Origin: Gordius sp. MW1
Taxonomy: Eukaryota > Nematomorpha > Gordioida > Gordea > Gordiidae
NCBI GenBank assembly: GCA_964036665.1
Contig: OZ038526.1
Location: 34,906,001 to 34,970,000 of the forward strand
Direction: 5' to 3'
Length of the DNA stretch: 64,000 nt
Below the pieces are notes generated by a model. That model worked only from the letters and a program-made list of their open reading frames with translations, was not told the origin of the DNA and searched no databases. A program made the translations under genes and the position numbers. The stretch's first letter is position 1; each line of letters begins with the position of its first letter. Shown here piece by piece: positions 34,938 through 47,248 of this stretch.

Positions 34938-37784
34938 TGTCAGGTTATCATATTCAAGTATGATCAGATTCAAGTGTCAATCTGACTTTGATTGACGTAT
35001 GTCGTGATTGACAGCCTTTTTTAAATTTGTAAACAAAAGAAATCAAAATTAATGACATATATAAATATACTAGATGAACCCGGCAAACGTTGTTTTGCCA
35101 TTTACCCGGGTGTATTAGCAGAATATATATCATCTTATAGATAAATTTCAATAGATTAAGAATATATCAAATATAATTGGTAAGTGTTTAGTATGCAAAA
35201 ATTTTTTAACAGATAGTTAAAGAGGGTCTAAGGCCCAGGCCCACTTTAATTTATTTAGCCACGCAGGAGGGATTTCTTTCTTTCCATAAAATATGTATTT
35301 TTATAATCACGCAGGAGGGGACATGACCGTCCTATAATAATAATAATTGACGTGAAAAATAAGCAAAAAAATGACTTTGACTTAACATGGGCGTACGCAG
35401 GTTTTGAATTAGGGTAAGGCAGAATTAAAAAAAATTTTCCTGACACCAAAAAAAAATAATTTAAAATTTTTTAGCGAGCAAAAAAAAGGTCTCGACTCGA
35501 CATCCAAAGATTGTCCTTACCAAAAATTTACCTGAGGGCAAAAAAAGGTCATCGACTATCCAAAATTTTGGCAGTGGCTAATTAGGGAGGGGCAGTGGCT
35601 AATTAAGAAAGGGCAGTGACTAATTGGGGGGGGGGGGCAAAACATAATTTTTTTTAATTTTTAAGGTTTTTTGTATTGAAAATTTTTTTTATTTTAAATT
35701 AGGGGGGGCAGCCCCTTCCCCTTTGCATACGCCCATGTAATTTAATGTTTTAAATCGTAAAAAGTTTCCATTTTCCACAGCATATGACTACATTTATCAC
35801 AACACTACCTACACGCATGCTGCACATGCACACACATAGTTTCATTTAGATACGCAGTACGTCATGAGGTTGCGTTTGATTGGCGATTTATTAAACGTAT
35901 AAAACAAAATATCTCGAAAACTACTGGACCAATTGTCTCGAACAAATCTTAAAACATGCTCCGGAGTGTCAGGAATAAAGTGTGAAATTTTGAGCCAAAT
36001 CGGTCTGGTAGTTTTCCAAAATTGGTGGCGGCATACACACAAACATACATAGTTTCATTTTTATATATAAGATATTGGGGAAGAGCATATTAATACTTAT
36101 TAATTGCTAAGCAATTTATTTATGGTAAAGTTTAGCATAAGCCTTAAAGAAATATCACTGAGTTTTAAATGTAATTTAAGTTTCTTCTACAAAATAAACG
36201 CATAACCATGACCTAAAATACTTTGTAGAATCTAATGTTTATATTCCTCTGGTTCATTCATATGGTAACGGGTCTGAACTGATTTAATATCAAAGAAAAT
36301 TTTTATGCAGCAATAAAACATTTAAACTTCATATACTATACGTCATATGACGTCATTATTAAGTGCTAAAACGTATAAGACAACGTATAAAACAAAAAAA
36401 CGTGACCCCTCGAAAACTACTGGACCAATTTGGCTCGAACAAATCTTAAAACATGATCCGGAGTATGGGGAATAAACTGTGAAATTTTGAGCCAAATCGG
36501 TCTGGTAGTTTTCCAAATTGGTGGCGGCATAAACACAAACATACACACAAACACACACACACATAGTTTCATTTTTATATATAAGATATATTGATTGCTA
36601 TTTTTTATTTGCTCATTTATAATAAGTCTTTTGATTTGATAAAGAACATTGAAATTATATTTTGAGACCTAGTTTTATAATATGGCTTAAGTTTAGCACA
36701 GTAATATATTTTTTTTTAATTTAAATAATTATCATTTATTACATCAAAATGGTTATGAGGTGCTAAATAATCATTTATATCTGAACACATATTGGGACAC
36801 CAATACCTAAATGAACATATTTACTTTGATTAGAAATGTGATGTACTTTTCAGATATTTTGTTCCATGTTTATTTTAAAGTTATGACTTAATTATTGCTT
36901 ATGTTTATATAACAAACACAGTAATATAATACAGAGGATATAAAAATTTCATTTAAATAAATATAATTACATCAAAATGGTTATATTTATATCTGAACAC
37001 ATATTGGGACACCAAAACCTAAATGAACATATTTACTTTGATTAGAAATGTGATGTACTTTTCAAATATTTTGTTCCTTGTTTATTTTAAAGTTATGACT
37101 TAATTATTGCTTAAGCTTATAAACAAACACAGTAATATAATACAATGGATATATAAATTTTATTTAAATAAATATCATTACATCAAAATGGTTATGAGAT
37201 GCTAATAATCATTTATATCTGAACACATATTGGGCCACTAATACCTAAATGAACATATTTTGACAATTATTCGAAATATGATGCACTTTTCAGATATTTT
37301 GCTCTTAGTTTTATTAATCCCCATGTGACTTTCCAGATTTCCTTGATAGAGTTTGTTGGGCCATCGTGATAACTCTTCATTACTATTTATTTCTCCCTTC
37401 ATGTTTTATTATAACTTTAAATATTTCCAGAAAATTGTTATATATTTTGTAAACACAAGTATTTCACTCTTTAATATCTAAAACGTTATATAAAACATGT
37501 TATATATTACTTACTTAACAACTTATTATCCTACCAATTTCCAATTCGGAAAACACTTGAAAATGGTTAGAGTTGCTTGTAGGTTTATAGCTTGAATCTG
37601 GTAACACTTGTTTATCATTCTCCTAACGAGTGTTTTCTACGCGTTCACTTGTTCTGTATAAAGCTCATAACCAATGACAATGTGGCGAAAATCACGTGAT
37701 CTTGTTTACTTTTACGCTTGTAGCCAATTAGTGCGTTCTATTACGCACTTGAATCTGACAATATTTGAATCTGATAACCCTACA
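34938..37784. mobile_element. G2 in unit 2: uninterrupted 2,847-bp Ginger-type element
   Basis: Flanked by CCGG at 34934-34937 and 37785-37788. Terminal inverted repeats: TGTCAGGTTATCATATTCAA and, inverted from the right, TGTAGGGTTATCAGATTCAA. It carries dispersed GATTTGGCTC repeats (35075-35120, 35870-36072, 36330-36590), a CATGGGCGTACGC...ACGCCCATG MITE (about 35387-35737) and three 216-bp repeat units (36737-37290). No coding sequence; movement would depend on a transposase in trans. It gives the uninterrupted form of the site where R sits in unit 1. Confidence 0.85.
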
Positions 37785-37788
37785 CCGG

Positions 37789-40700
37789 TGTAAAAGTCGA
37801 CTGTGGTTAATAAGTACAAGATCAACAATCATCTCATCATAATTAAAATGCTCTCATTTGGACAACTTGTAAAAAACCTCTTATGTTGTTGTTGTGCGGA
37901 CGAGATGGTAAGCTTTTCGGGTTGTAAATACTAAGAGCGGAGGACGGCTACAGGGGACTCTGAGTACGTGGATGATCTGATGTCCATTCCGTCTAAGTCT
38001 GTAGCCGTCCATGGGAAAGACTTGGCGACCAAGAGCAGCGTGTAAAGAAGTTGGCAAATATGGCTTGCACACCAATGTTTGATTACACCGACCTATCGCG
38101 TTATCAAGACGCCTTGGACGAGGCTGGTTTTTGTGCGACTTTATTCACCATATGTTCCTAACATCGAGGTTAAGGAGTCTAGTCTAAAACATGTTCCCAT
38201 CTCCCCATCCACATCTAAATTGGCATCATTATCACACTTACTACCAACCCTACCCGAGGATAAAAGGATCCACGGTCAACAAAATATTTATCTAAGCAAC
38301 ATAACAGGTCATCAATTCATAAGACGCAGTAAAGAAGTAAAAACTCGAAATATTAATCAACAGAATGACATATTTAATGTTGGATACACCTTATATACCC
38401 TTTTATAAACACATTTGGCACTTTTGATTGATATATTTTTAACCTTCATATAAAACTTTTTCTAAACCCTTTATGCAAAATCCCATATAAAGGGTCGGAA
38501 TAAAGTCGTACATGAGGGATATAAATATAACAAATCAGCAATTGTATACATAAATGATCTAGATAAAGTGATATATTTTCGGTTTTTACTTCTTTACTGC
38601 GTCTTATAAATTGGTGGCCTGTTGTTATGTTCCATAGACAAATATTTTGTTGAAATCTCCTCCCGAGAATCCTTTCATCCTTGGGTAGAAATGGTGAGTG
38701 TGATAATGATGCCAATTTAGATGTGGATGGGGAGATGAGCACAGGTTTTGGAGTAGACTGCTTAACCTCGATCTTATGAACATAGCGTGATGAAATGTCG
38801 CACAAAAAACCAGCCTCGTCCAAGATGTCTTGGTACCGCGATATGTAAGTATTCAAACATTGTCGTGTAAGCAAGCATTTTTGCCAACTTTTCCACGTGC
38901 GGCTCTCGGTCTTCAAGTTCTTCCCCGGGGATGGCTACAGGCGCTGACGGAGTCAGCATCATATCATTCACGTACTCAAAGTCCCCTGTAGCCGTCTCCC
39001 GCCTGATATTCACTACCCGAAGAGTTGTCTTTTTCATCCTTCCAACAGCAACATAAGAGGTTTTAAAAGTTTCGCGTTTTATTTAAGATGAGAAGATTGT
39101 TAATCTTGCACGTATTAATTAAACACAGTTGATTGTTACAATAATGACGTTTAAAACGCTTAGCTTGCTTCAATTATTATGTAATTGTTGTAAACTAACT
39201 CAAATTTATATCTGCCTTCTTAAAAAGTTAATCTTTCAAATATTTTAACACTGTTGTTAAAGCATTATGAGCAAACCGAGGATCATTGCCTAACTAATCA
39301 AAACTTCGGCAATTAAATAGAAATTTTTGTTTGTTAATAAATTTCATTAAAGTGAAAGTAATTATTTTAGCTTATGTGTGGAACTCATAAAAAATTCAAA
39401 TAAACATCGGGATGAAGACGTTAAAATGCGATTTAACATACCTCTAGTACTGACTAATATTACTTTCTAGGCCTTTTTATATGAGTCGGGCTTAAATATA
39501 CGCATTTTCTTACTCTGTGACTTGCCCTTTTTATATTTTCAGCTTTATTAAATTTATTATAATCACTCAAGCTGGCATAAAATAAAAAATGGGATTAAGC
39601 ATACCGATATATGTAATCTTTGTGTTTATTTTATAATTTTATTATGCTAAAAGCCAGATTGGTCACCCTAAAAAACATTCACAATCTCTAAAATGAAATT
39701 TACAAATTTGCACTTAAAGATAAAAATGATCCTAAGTAGAGAACTGCAAACTCCACCCGAAAGCGCTTAAATTTTTTGAACCGAATCCCTCCCGAACGTG
39801 TTTTTAATTTTGGTATCCAATTCGAGAGTAAGAAATGCGGTGTGCCTGGGCGTGGCTAGGGGGTGGCAAGGATAGTTGAAGGAATTTGGGGATTTAGAGG
39901 GGGGCTCTATATATGCATTAGTAATAACTGAAAACACAAGCCAAATATTTTTAACAATTGAAATATATAAGAAATTAATTACTATATTATACATAATCGC
40001 TTATTAATTACTTCCTAGCAATGGAGCGGTCTAATGTTTTTACGTAAAAAAATGTTAAACCAAATTTTTTTTATAGCAATTTTCACATCATATTCGGAAA
40101 TTTTACAATACATTTAGTCGAAAAGTAAATTCAAAAAATTGAATGTATATATATTATGTTTCCAGGCTTTTATAAATGTATCAAAATCTTTTATACAACT
40201 AAACTATAATATTTTAACACATTTAATCTAATTATTAATCAAAGAAAGTTTCAAATTTTGGTCGAGGGGAAGGAAAAATCCCGCTTTCTCCCCTTTAGCT
40301 ACGCGCCTGGATGATCAAGACATAGCGAACCTTATTAAAGCAAATATAGTTGACATCGGCAAAGTTAAAATAATAAAATTAAGGCCTGCAGATGGCAATA
40401 ATCATTCCGGGGATGGATATGCTTTTTGTTCAAAAAAATTATGGGTTGGGTAAAGATGGGCTTTAAGATAATTAAATGCAAAACCAATTGTAGATATTGA
40501 CTATAGGGATAATTTTAATTAATTTTGTTTAATCAAAATTTATTAACACCAAATTAATTGGGCTACTTATGCCACTGACGAGTATAATCGTTATAGAATT
40601 TTCTTTAATAGTAATTTTATCGAAATTTATATTTATCTCGCAAATGTCAAGATTGGATAATCAATAAATGAAATTGACTAATATAAAATTGTTGGTTAAA

Positions 40701-40866
40701 AATAAATATATGCTTTTATTAATTTCTTAATTTTCAACAAAAATAAAGGCAAACTCCTTTTTTGCTCTTAGCAGTTAAGTTAATTTTTACCTAAAATTTA
40801 CGATATTTTATAATATCAGAATTTATTTGCTAAATGTAAACTTAAAAACGCGATATAAAATTTGTT
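37789..40866. repeat. Tandem unit 2, 'B' half
   Basis: Near-identical to 28471-31560. It holds the plus arm (37846-38345) and the minus arm (38580-39065) of the unrecognised coding sequence; the rest has no gene. The MLSF start is kept, with one changed base (GGACAACTT for GGAAAACTT). Confidence 0.85.
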
Positions 40867-42277
40867 TTATAATATCAAGGTGTCATTTTGATGTCAGGGT
40901 ACATGTAATGAAATATAGCGGCATAAAATTTGACGTAATAAACAAAACGACTTATAAATATCAATTCATATTCGTATTCTGATTGGGATTTTTGGTAATC
41001 TGGAGGAACTGGGAAAAGAGAAGTATACATATCCTTGCCTAGAGTTAGAGCATCCAAATGAGGCATTTCATCAATAAAAGGCGAAGATACATTGATATAG
41101 ACCCAAGGAGCTCAACGTTGTTAGGAACTTCATAAGAATCCCATCTTTGATCTTTGGGTCTTAGATGTGGATATTTCAAATAGCAATTCTGCAAATAAAA
41201 AGATTATTTTAAAGTTAAATAGAGAAATGTATAAAATATTTTTACTTTAGTTCCGTGCCCACGCCTCCAACAATATGTGCAGGTTTTAAAATAATTGCTT
41301 TTCTTCTTTTTCTCGAATTCCTTAGTTACATAAGGCTTTGGAATATCATCAAAGTTGAGGTTGTCCCATGGTAAGGAATCGGGAAGGGGCTGATAAAAAA
41401 GTAAAATTATAATATAAAATATCAAAGATTTAATAAATTACTTCAAGCATGTATAAGTTTCCACATCCAGGTCTGGGTTCAGGCGTCTTCCTTACATTAT
41501 GATCAAGCTCCTTCAAATAGCTGGTGCAATCTTCACATTCACAAGTTAAATCAGAATCGATGGGATCTGTTTGAGTTGCTTGGTCAACCATTGAAGTTAA
41601 ATTAATAAGGATAAAATAAAATTGTAATATAGTTGCTTATACTTATGACTATTTATACCAATGCACACAATGGCATTGCCGTTAGTTCACAAATAATGCT
41701 TTGACACAATATTCCAAGATTTAAATCCTGATATTAAAGACCGCTTTTTTATAAGAACAAAGGAGAAGGATGTTATTTATTGTCCACTCCCATATAACCT
41801 AAAGTGTGATCATTTGTGTGCATTGGTGTTGACCATAAACATGACTTCTTATTAGCTGAAACATGTTTATTGTGTCACAAACAAAAATCTTGTTTCAATG
41901 GTCAAACGATTGACTTGTGATTTTTTGTGATTACATTGTTATTTATAATTATTCAATTAACGAAATATTACATAACAAATATCTTTTGTCTATTTTTATA
42001 TGGTTTAATTTAAATGTTTGTAGTCATCCTTAAAAGTTCCAGGATTCAACAAAATATTCAAACCAAATTTTAATCAACCATTTTAAAATGACACAAAAAC
42101 AAACTTAAAAAATTTTGTATAATGAGAAATTTGATGTGGTATTAATTTACTTTATACGATTACTAACTGTAACATGATGTAAAATTGTTGCGAAAATACT
42201 AATTCAAAATAAGGACATTATTATAATTAAAATTTACAAATTCAACAAAGGGTTAAAATGATTAAAATAAAGTTATT
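40867..42277. repeat. Tandem unit 3, 'A' half, left part (diverged)
   Basis: Clearly older than the other A copies: many substitutions and small deletions. It contains the broken zinc-knuckle gene. It is interrupted at 42278 by R2 and resumes at 46698. Confidence 0.82.
40875..41591 (-). pseudogene. CCHC zinc-knuckle gene, array copy 3 (frameshifted)
   Basis: Exons at 41442-41591, 41246-41389 and 40875-41188. Exons 1 and 2 keep length, start and splice sites. Exon 3 is 314 rather than 315 bp: one base is missing near 41112 (GAGCTCAACG where the others have GAGCTACAACG), shifting the frame after the PRDQ region and losing the C-terminal half. The introns differ in length from the other copies. 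Confidence 0.82.
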
Positions 42278-43072
42278 AATTGCTATGCAATTTATGGGCT
42301 CGTTTTTTGTTGTCCGTCCGTTGTCCGTTGTCCACCAAGTTATTGACGTCAGCTTTGTGACCTGGAGGTTCGGGTTCAAGCCCGGGAGTTTATTTTTTTT
42401 AAATTAAATTAATATTTTGTTATTGTTAATACCATTGATAACATCACTTTTTGATCTTCCGCTGGCTATTGACCAATGAAAAAAATGACCATTGGCCAAA
42501 TAAATCAAAAAAATTTTTTTGTTTTTGAATTGGGATAATAGGTTAACATTGATAATTACCCTATGCCCTCCCCTACAGAAGCCTATGCCTCTACTGATAT
42601 GGGTCCCTGTGCCCCTACAAAAGCCTGTGCCTCTACTGATGTGGGTTCATCCCGGAGAGGGCAAAATTTTTATTTTTAAATTAAATTAATATTTTGTTCT
42701 TGTTAATAACATTAATAATATGACTTTTTGACCGTCCGCTGGCTACTGATCAATGAAAAAAATGACCATTTGCCAAATAAATCAAAAAAAATTTTTCGTT
42801 TTTGAATTGGGTATATTAGGTTAACATTGACAGTTACCCTATGACCTCCCCCACAAGGGCCCATGCCTATACTGATATGGGTCCCTGTGCCCCATACAAA
42901 AGCCTATGCCTCTACTGATGTGGGTTCGAATCCCAGAGAGGGCAAGATTTTTATTTTTTTTTAAATTAAATTAATATATTACCACTACCAACGACGGTCC
43001 CAAGTCCGTGTGAAAAAAGTGGAAGGTTGGCGTCAGGTCGGAAGCCGGCTGTAAAAAGCAACTCCAAACAAC

Positions 43073-44605
43073 ATGGCAGCTTCAAATACGAACTTATACC
43101 AGAATGCTAGGGCGTCCTCCCCAAACGACGCGCATTGCATCATCCGCCCGTGCAATGTGAAAAGTATACAAGGGTTACCGCCTCATTCACAACGAAGGCG
43201 GTTAAGGAATCTAGTTGTCGAACGGACAAGAGTGGCCAGCTGGAATGTGGGCACGCTGACGGGGAAGAGCATCGAGGTTGCGCAGATGCTAAAAAGGCGA
43301 AGGATACACATAGCGTGTCTACAAGAAACGCGGTGGCATGGAACAAAAGCCAGGGAGCTAGGAGATGGTTACAAGCTATACTACTCGGGTTCCCCATCAC
43401 GGAAGAACGGGGTCGGTATAGTGCTTAGCGATTCCTTTAAGGACAAGGTAGTCGAAGTCACACGATGCTCGGATAGATTGATGTGCATAAAGCTGGCGGA
43501 TCAAGGCGGCCTTGTCAATGTTATTTGTGCGTATTCGCCCCAGGTTGGATGTTCCGAAAATGAGAAGGACGAATTCTATGAAAAGCTCGAAAAAGAAATA
43601 CGCTACGTGAAGCCTGACAAGAATCTCATCATCGGAGCAGACTTTAATGGGCACGTTGGGAAAGAAAGGGGCGTGTACGAACGAAATCACGGCGGGCATG
43701 GCTATGGGTTGAAGAATAAAGAGGGAGAGAAGTTACTACAGATGGCGCAAGCTTACGATATGGCCATTGTGAATACCTTCTTTCAGAAGCGTACCGAACA
43801 TTTAGCGACGTACAGCAGTGGGGATCACCTTACACAGGTCGACTACATCCTAGTGAAGCGCAAAAATTTGTGGCAAGTTAAAGATTGCAAGGTTATACCG
43901 GGGGAAGAAATCGCCAAGCAACATCGGCCAGTTGTCCTCGATATAGCAAGAAAGATTTTTCCCGAAAGGAGAAAAGTCTACACACCAAGGACAAAGTACG
44001 AAAAGCTTAAGGATGATCGCGCAAATGAAATGTTTCACGCTCGAGCAACTCCGCTCTTGAAGGTTGCAGGCTTGGGGGGCGACATTAACAAAATGTGGGA
44101 CACCGTTGCAAATGTTCTAAAGGAAACGGCCTTTCAAATCTTGGGACGAACTAAGGGCGGCAGAGCTCACAAGCGTGAACTATGGTGGTGGAATGACTCG
44201 GTCAAAGAGGCTATAGAAGAAAAGAAGGCGTTGTACCTACGATGGTACAAAACGAAGAAAGGAGAAGACAACGTGGCATATCGTGAAGCGAAACGCAAAG
44301 CTAAGATAGCGGTTGCGATAGCGAAGAACGAGGCTTACACCGATATGGCAAACACGCTCGATACCAAGGGCGGCGACATAGTCATGTATAAACTCGCAAA
44401 GATCAGGGAGAAAAAAAGTCGAGATGTCGGGACACTGAAAGTCATTAAAAGCGAAGAGGGACGAACGTTGTGCAAACCGAAGGAAGTCATCAAAAGATGG
44501 AAAGATTATTTCCAAAATATGATGAACAAAACAAATGATAGAAGACCGCTAGAGAGGGTGGAACCGAACTCGAACTTGGATTACCATTGCAGGCTTATTA
44601 AGTAG
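43073..44605 (+). pseudogene. RTE endonuclease domain (part of a broken EN-RT ORF)
   Basis: 510 codons from ATG 43073 to TAG 44603-44605. Endonuclease/exonuclease/phosphatase motifs in order: ASWNVGTLTGK (near residue 55), CLQETRWHG with the metal-binding Glu (about residue 80), ADFNGHVG (about 190), QVDYILV (about 255) and KQHRPVVLD. This nuclease nicks target DNA to prime reverse transcription. The reading frame is lost just before the RT domain by the stop and a frameshift, so EN and RT are no longer joined. Confidence 0.88.
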
Positions 44606-44622
44606 GAGCGCAACTAACGAAG

Positions 44623-45960
44623 ATGCGGAAAGGGAAAGCGCTAGGTCCCGATGATTTACCGATCGAAGCTTGGCTTGGGTGCAAAGGAGAAGGAATCGAC
44701 AGAATGACAGGCCTATTTAACGCTATGCTGTATGAGAGTCGTATCCCTGACCAATGGAGGGAAAGTACGATCATACCCATATACAAAGGCAAAGGAGACG
44801 CGCAGGAATGTGGCAACTTTAGAGGTATCAAGTTGACCTGCCACTCACTAAAACTACTAGAAAGGGTGCTAGTGAAAAGGCTCAATGACGAAGTTTGTCT
44901 CTCGCCCAATCAGTTTGGATTCGTGGCCGGTAAATCAACGATGGATCCAATCTTTGCGTTGAAGCAGACGATGGAAAAATATGGCGACATAAGAAAGAAC
45001 TTACACATGGTCTTCATCGATTTATAAAAGGCCTACAATACGGTTCCGAGAGACTTAATATGGTGGTCCCTTAGAGCCAGAAATATACCCGAAGAATATG
45101 TTCGACTTATCAAGGAAATGTATAATGGCGCGGTTGCACCTGTTAGGACTACCGTAGGAGAAACGAAACCCTTCCGAATAATGATTGGACTACATCAAGG
45201 GTCAGCGTTAAGCCCATTCTTGTTTAATCTAATTATGGATACAATAACAAAGGACTTGCACAAGCCAGCCCCTTGGACTATGCTATATGCCGATGATATT
45301 GTCCTATGCGATGAAACAAGAGAAGGGGTTTTTCATCAGGCGAAAAAATGGTCAGAACGTTTTTCGGAATTCGGTCTAAAGGTCAGCGAGAAGAAAACGG
45401 TTTACATGCAAATGATGGGCGGTAGTCCGCAAATGCACAAAAATGACGGTCCAATGTACACGGAGGTTGATAAGTTCACATATCATCTCCGGTGTCATGT
45501 GTGACAAAAAGATACCAATTTGGTTGAAAAGCAAGGCGTACAAAACCATCGTGCGACCGGTCTTGCTTTACGGGAGCGAAACATGGGCTGTAACCACCGC
45601 GGAGGAGAAACTCTTGCAAGCCACGGAAATGAGAACGGTGCGATGGAGCTTAGGCTACACCAAGCTGGATCGCATGACGAACGAATCCTTGATGACAAAG
45701 ATGGGTATACAAGCGACGAAGGACTTCTTAAGAGAAAATTGACTGCGGTGGTACGGCCATGTATTACGAAGAGACGAGGACGATATCACACGGCGAACGC
45801 TGGAGATGGACGTGCCTGGAAGAAGAGGAAGGGGCAGACCACGTGCCACCTGGAAACGACTGGTCGAAAAGGATACGGACGTCAAACAGATGGAAATTGG
45901 CATGGCATGTACGCGACTCAGATGGAAGAGGCTGCTAAAAACTTACCCCACGTCTGTGGG
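44623..45960 (+). pseudogene. RTE reverse transcriptase domain, interrupted
   Basis: RT blocks seen in order: KALGPDDLPIEAW, NFRGIKLTCHSLKLLE, NQFGFVAGKSTMDP, VFIDL followed by TAA (45025-45027) and KAYNTVP, GLHQGSALSPFLFN, and the catalytic YADD at about 45290. The Asp usually found in the FIDxxKAYD block is Asn at its last position. After FTY (about 45480) roughly 29 codons present in the other copy (12180-12260) are missing and the frame shifts; the C-terminal part (ISGVMCDKK, ETWAVTTAEEK, LRWYGHVLRR) continues in other frames to about 45960. Confidence 0.87.
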
Positions 45961-46697
45961 ATTTTCAACACGATAAAGAAGAAGAAGAAGAATATATTGT
46001 TCTTGTTAATACCATTGATAATGTGACTTTTTGGCCGTCCGCTGGCTACTGACCAATGAAAAAAATGACCATTGACCAAAGTATAAATCGTAATTTTTTT
46101 TTCGTTTTTGAATTGGTTAACATTGATAATTACTTTGTGCCCTCCCCTAGAAGGGCCTATGCCTTTACTGATATGGGTCCCTGTGCCCCTACAAAAGCCT
46201 ATGCCTCTACTAATGTGGGTTCAAATCCCGGAGAGGGCAAAATTTTTATTTTTTTTTAAATAAAATTAATATATTATTCTTGTTAATACCATTGATAATG
46301 TGACTTTTTGGCCGTCCGCTGGCTATTGACCAATGAAAAAAATGACCATTAGCCAAAGTAGTGATTTGAAATGTTTTTCTCTTTTTTACTCGTATGTATT
46401 TATAGACCGTCTCTGGGCACTGACCCTTTATGAATTTTTAAATTAAATTAATATATTGTTCTTGTTAATACCATTTAACTTTTTAAATATTTGTATAAAT
46501 TAATAATTAACTAATAATTTTGCCTAATACCCCCCTATAGGCATTCTCGCCCCTTCCCACCTTTCTCGCCCATAAATTGCATGGCAAATGTGCTATGTTT
46601 ATACGAAGTATAGATGAGTCGTCCCCCCTTCTCTTCCCCTCCTCCCCTTCCCTCTTCCCCCTTCCCCCTTCCCACGAGGGCCGAAGGCCCGAGTTTT

Positions 46698-47248
46698 ATT
46701 ACATAAGGATATCAATTATTCTCAACCCATTAAGCCCTTTATATATTAGCCGCCAATCTTTACATGGTCTTCGCAATAGGGTTGAAGTAAGAGGTCGCCA
46801 CCCCTCTTAAAACAAAAAATTATGTTCAGTAAAATTATGGTCAAAATTTAAAAAAAAATTTTTGCCCCTTTCTAATATATAATTAAACTAGTTGGGCCCT
46901 ATATTTAATTCTGGATAACGCGTTGATTATCATAAACGATGAAATCAATTCCATTCTTAAGTCAAGGCCCCCGGAAGAGCAAAACCCTGGCCCATTCAGA
47001 CGTGCCCCCCAAGCAATTATTTTTATCTCGTAGTTACATTATAAATGTTAAAGATTATTTATATACGGAATAATATGGGCGTAGCCAGCATTTAAATTAA
47101 AGAGGGCCAGTTTAGGTATGATAAACAAGAAATTTTGGATTGGAAGGGGGGGGGGGCGGGCTCGGGTCAAATATTATAATTTAATCGGGCCTCGGGCTCG
47201 GATCGGGGCTGATGGATCAATCAAAATGGGCTTATTTCGAAAACTTTT
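46698..47248. repeat. Tandem unit 3, 'A' half, right part, joined to B-type sequence
   Basis: 46698-47215 matches A from ATTACATAAGGATATCA to the GGGCTCGGG region, with a deletion of about 285 bp relative to 18070-18355. At about 47228 it changes to CTTATTTCGAAAACTTTTAA, which is the outer edge of the B minus arm. So unit 3 has lost the end of A, the CCGG junction and the start of B. Confidence 0.7.

Larger units (their letters stand above)
42981..45990 (+). mobile_element. RTE-type non-LTR retrotransposon, near full length, inactive
   Basis: Starts ACCACTACCAACGACGG, ends in (GAA)n, and is flanked by AATATATT at 42973-42980 and 45991-45998. Order: 5' UTR, endonuclease, reverse transcriptase, short 3' tail, as in RTE elements whose proteins are often annotated in animal genomes as craniofacial development protein 2-like. 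It is inserted in an R2 internal repeat; the same repeat without insertion is at about 46440-46470. Several stops and a deletion make it non-autonomous. Confidence 0.9.
42278..46697 (-). mobile_element. R element copy 2 (minus orientation), carrying an RTE
   Basis: Left AATTGCTATGCAATTTATGG and right GGGCCGAAGGCCCGAGTTTT, the reverse of R1's ends. The A halves of units 1, 2 and 4 show the empty site (for example 17638 in unit 1); flanks left and right join exactly with no duplicated base. It contains (GTCCGTTGTCC)n next to the left end, three T-arm-like motifs, inverted hairpin units and the RTE at 42981-45990. Without the RTE the element is about 1.4 kb. Confidence 0.75.

Noticed and set aside
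42925-42945. A functional tRNA gene
   Set aside because: T-arm motif is good but no acceptor, D and anticodon arms pair at the required distances by eye.
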